Origin: Spirochaetaceae bacterium
GTDB taxonomy: Bacteria; Spirochaetota; Spirochaetia; B11-G9
Assembly (NCBI GenBank): GCA_030643345.1
Contig: DAOWMA010000157.1
Coordinates: 1-5,656 of the forward strand
Length of the DNA stretch: 5,656 nucleotides
Direction of reading: 5' to 3'
A program made the position numbers and the translations under genes. Below are positions 4,593 through 5,656 of the stretch, in pieces. Numbering within the stretch: position 1 is the first letter of the stretch; every line of letters begins with the position of its first letter. The notes beneath the pieces were generated by a model. It worked only from the letters and a program-made list of their open reading frames with translations. It ran no database searches and was not told where the DNA came from.

Positions 4593-5656
4593 ATGATCGC
4601 CAATAAAGAAATTAAGGCAAGGGAAAATTCTTCAGTAGAATTAACAGTTACCATAACCCGGGCTTATGCAAAAGAAGCATATACAAAGATGCTGTCTGAT
4701 TACAGTAAAAAAAAACAGATAAAAGGTTTCCGTAAGGGGGAGGCCCCTGCTCATGTTCTGGAACAAAAGTATGGGGAAGGAATAAGAGAAGAAACAGCTA
4801 TGAATATTGCAGAAGAGAGTCTAAAGATTGTCTTTGATGAAATTGATGAAAAACCTCTACCCTATTCTGTACCAACCCTCCAGGAAGGTTCTGAAAAGCT
4901 GAATTTTGATAAAGATTATAAGTTTTCTGTTGTGTATGATGTCTACCCGACAATTAAAGTGGGAACTTACAAAGATATTAAAATAGAAGCTCCCGATGTG
5001 AAAGTATTAAAAAAGGATGAAGACCGGGAAATTGAGAAACTGAGAGAACAAAATTCGGTTGTTATTGAAAAAACAGATGGAAAAGTTGAAAAAGATGATA
5101 TCGTAACTATTAACTATTCAGAACTGGATGAAGATGGAAAAGAGATTGAGGGGACTTCCCGGGAAGATTTTGTTTTTACAGTAGGAACAGGATATAACAT
5201 CTACAAACTTGATGATGATATTCTTGGTATGAAGAAAGATGAGGAAAAAATCCTCGACAAAGATTTTCCGGAAGAATTTGATAACACTGATCTTGCCGGG
5301 AAAAAGTTTAAAATCAAAGTAAAAGTTACAACAATCAAAGTAAATGAGCTCCCTGATCTGGATGATGAACTGGCCCAGGATATCTCTGAAAAATATGAAA
5401 CACTCAAAGATTTAAGAGCGGATATAAAGAAAAACCTTAAAGAATCTTTAGATAAAAAACTAAGAGAGATTCAAACAAAAAAATTACTTGAAAAAATTGT
5501 TGAAATTTCTGAAATTCCACTCCCTGAATCGATGCTTAAAGCAGAAATGGACAATTCATGGCAAAACTTTCTCATGCAGTCAAGAATGGATGAACAGCAA
5601 ATAGTTCAAATTCTTGAAATGCAGGGAAAAACAAAAGACCTCCTTCTTGAGGAATG
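4593..5656 (+). CDS. tig: Trigger factor, ribosome-associated chaperone and prolyl isomerase (3' end outside window)
   Basis: 354 codons are visible with no stop before the edge; trigger factors are usually about 430-450 residues, so roughly the last fifth is missing. The protein binds the ribosome at the nascent-chain exit and shields emerging proteins. The N-terminal ribosome-binding domain (about 1-115) carries the signature GFRKGEAP at residues 45-52, whose FRK contacts the large subunit. A linker leads to the FKBP-type peptidyl-prolyl isomerase domain (about 163-258; KDDIVTINY near 167-175, then GTGYNIYKLDDDILGMKKDEEK and AGKKFKIKVKVTTIK). The segment from about 259 (ELPDLDDELAQDISEKYETLKDLRADI) begins the C-terminal chaperone domain. 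The ATG at 4593 has a good ribosome site. A tRNA operon with its own terminator lies directly upstream. In many bacteria clpP and clpX follow tig, which the window cannot show. Confidence 0.97.
   Translation, partial: MIANKEIKARENSSVELTVTITRAYAKEAYTKMLSDYSKKKQIKGFRKGEAPAHVLEQKYGEGIREETAMNIAEESLKIVFDEIDEKPLPYSVPTLQEGSEKLNFDKDYKFSVVYDVYPTIKVGTYKDIKIEAPDVKVLKKDEDREIEKLREQNSVVIEKTDGKVEKDDIVTINYSELDEDGKEIEGTSREDFVFTVGTGYNIYKLDDDILGMKKDEEKILDKDFPEEFDNTDLAGKKFKIKVKVTTIKVNELPDLDDELAQDISEKYETLKDLRADIKKNLKESLDKKLREIQTKKLLEKIVEISEIPLPESMLKAEMDNSWQNFLMQSRMDEQQIVQILEMQGKTKDLLLEE

Noticed and set aside
5201..5407. Minus-strand serine-rich open frame
   Set aside because: It is a shadow of the acidic/lysine-rich tig coding sequence.

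Overview
The window is AT-rich and carries sensory-transduction genes on its left and a tRNA cluster plus the ribosome-associated chaperone gene tig on its right. The most likely host is a spirochaete. The chemoreceptor tip reads LLAMNAAIEAAHAGEAGKGF, a wording I associate with spirochaetal receptors, and a receptor next to a response regulator-HD-GYP protein suits a motile, signalling-rich bacterium. This assignment is inference, not proof. None of the tRNA genes encodes its own CCA end.

Layout. (1) Positions 1-278, plus strand: the C-terminal ATPase end of a sensor histidine kinase whose start lies outside the window; its G1 ATP-binding box is unusual. (2) Positions 332-2489, minus strand, convergent with the kinase: a two-transmembrane methyl-accepting chemotaxis protein with a helical bimodular (HBM) sensor, HAMP and signalling domains. 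Its frame is broken once, at an 8-base A/T run at 2216-2223; a 7-base run would give one continuous 718-residue receptor. No clear terminator is visible in the 53 bases between the kinase and receptor stops. (3) Positions 2490-2616: a divergent promoter region with a good extended -10 element facing right and a 14-base palindrome at the predicted transcription start. (4) Positions 2617-3696, plus strand: a response regulator with a receiver domain and a complete HD-GYP domain, predicted to degrade cyclic-di-GMP. (5) Positions 3747-3857: a 37-codon remnant of the 3' end of a second histidine kinase gene, clearly related to the kinase at the left edge. (6) Positions 3899-4407: five tRNA genes, His(GTG)-Arg(TCG)-Lys(CTT)-Leu(TAG)-Gly(GCC), with a promoter in front and an intrinsic terminator behind (4430-4458). 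(7) Positions 4593-5656: trigger factor (tig), running off the right edge, with an untranslated leader containing competing inverted repeats.

How the parts fit. The left half looks like a signalling island: a sensor kinase, a chemoreceptor and a phosphorylation-controlled cyclic-di-GMP phosphodiesterase, which could link chemical sensing to the motile/sessile choice. The kinase remnant after the HD-GYP gene suggests that this regulator once had an adjacent kinase that was deleted. The right half is housekeeping. I see no CRISPR array, insertion sequence or phage gene, and no wholly unknown system. The strongest lead is the homopolymer-interrupted chemoreceptor.
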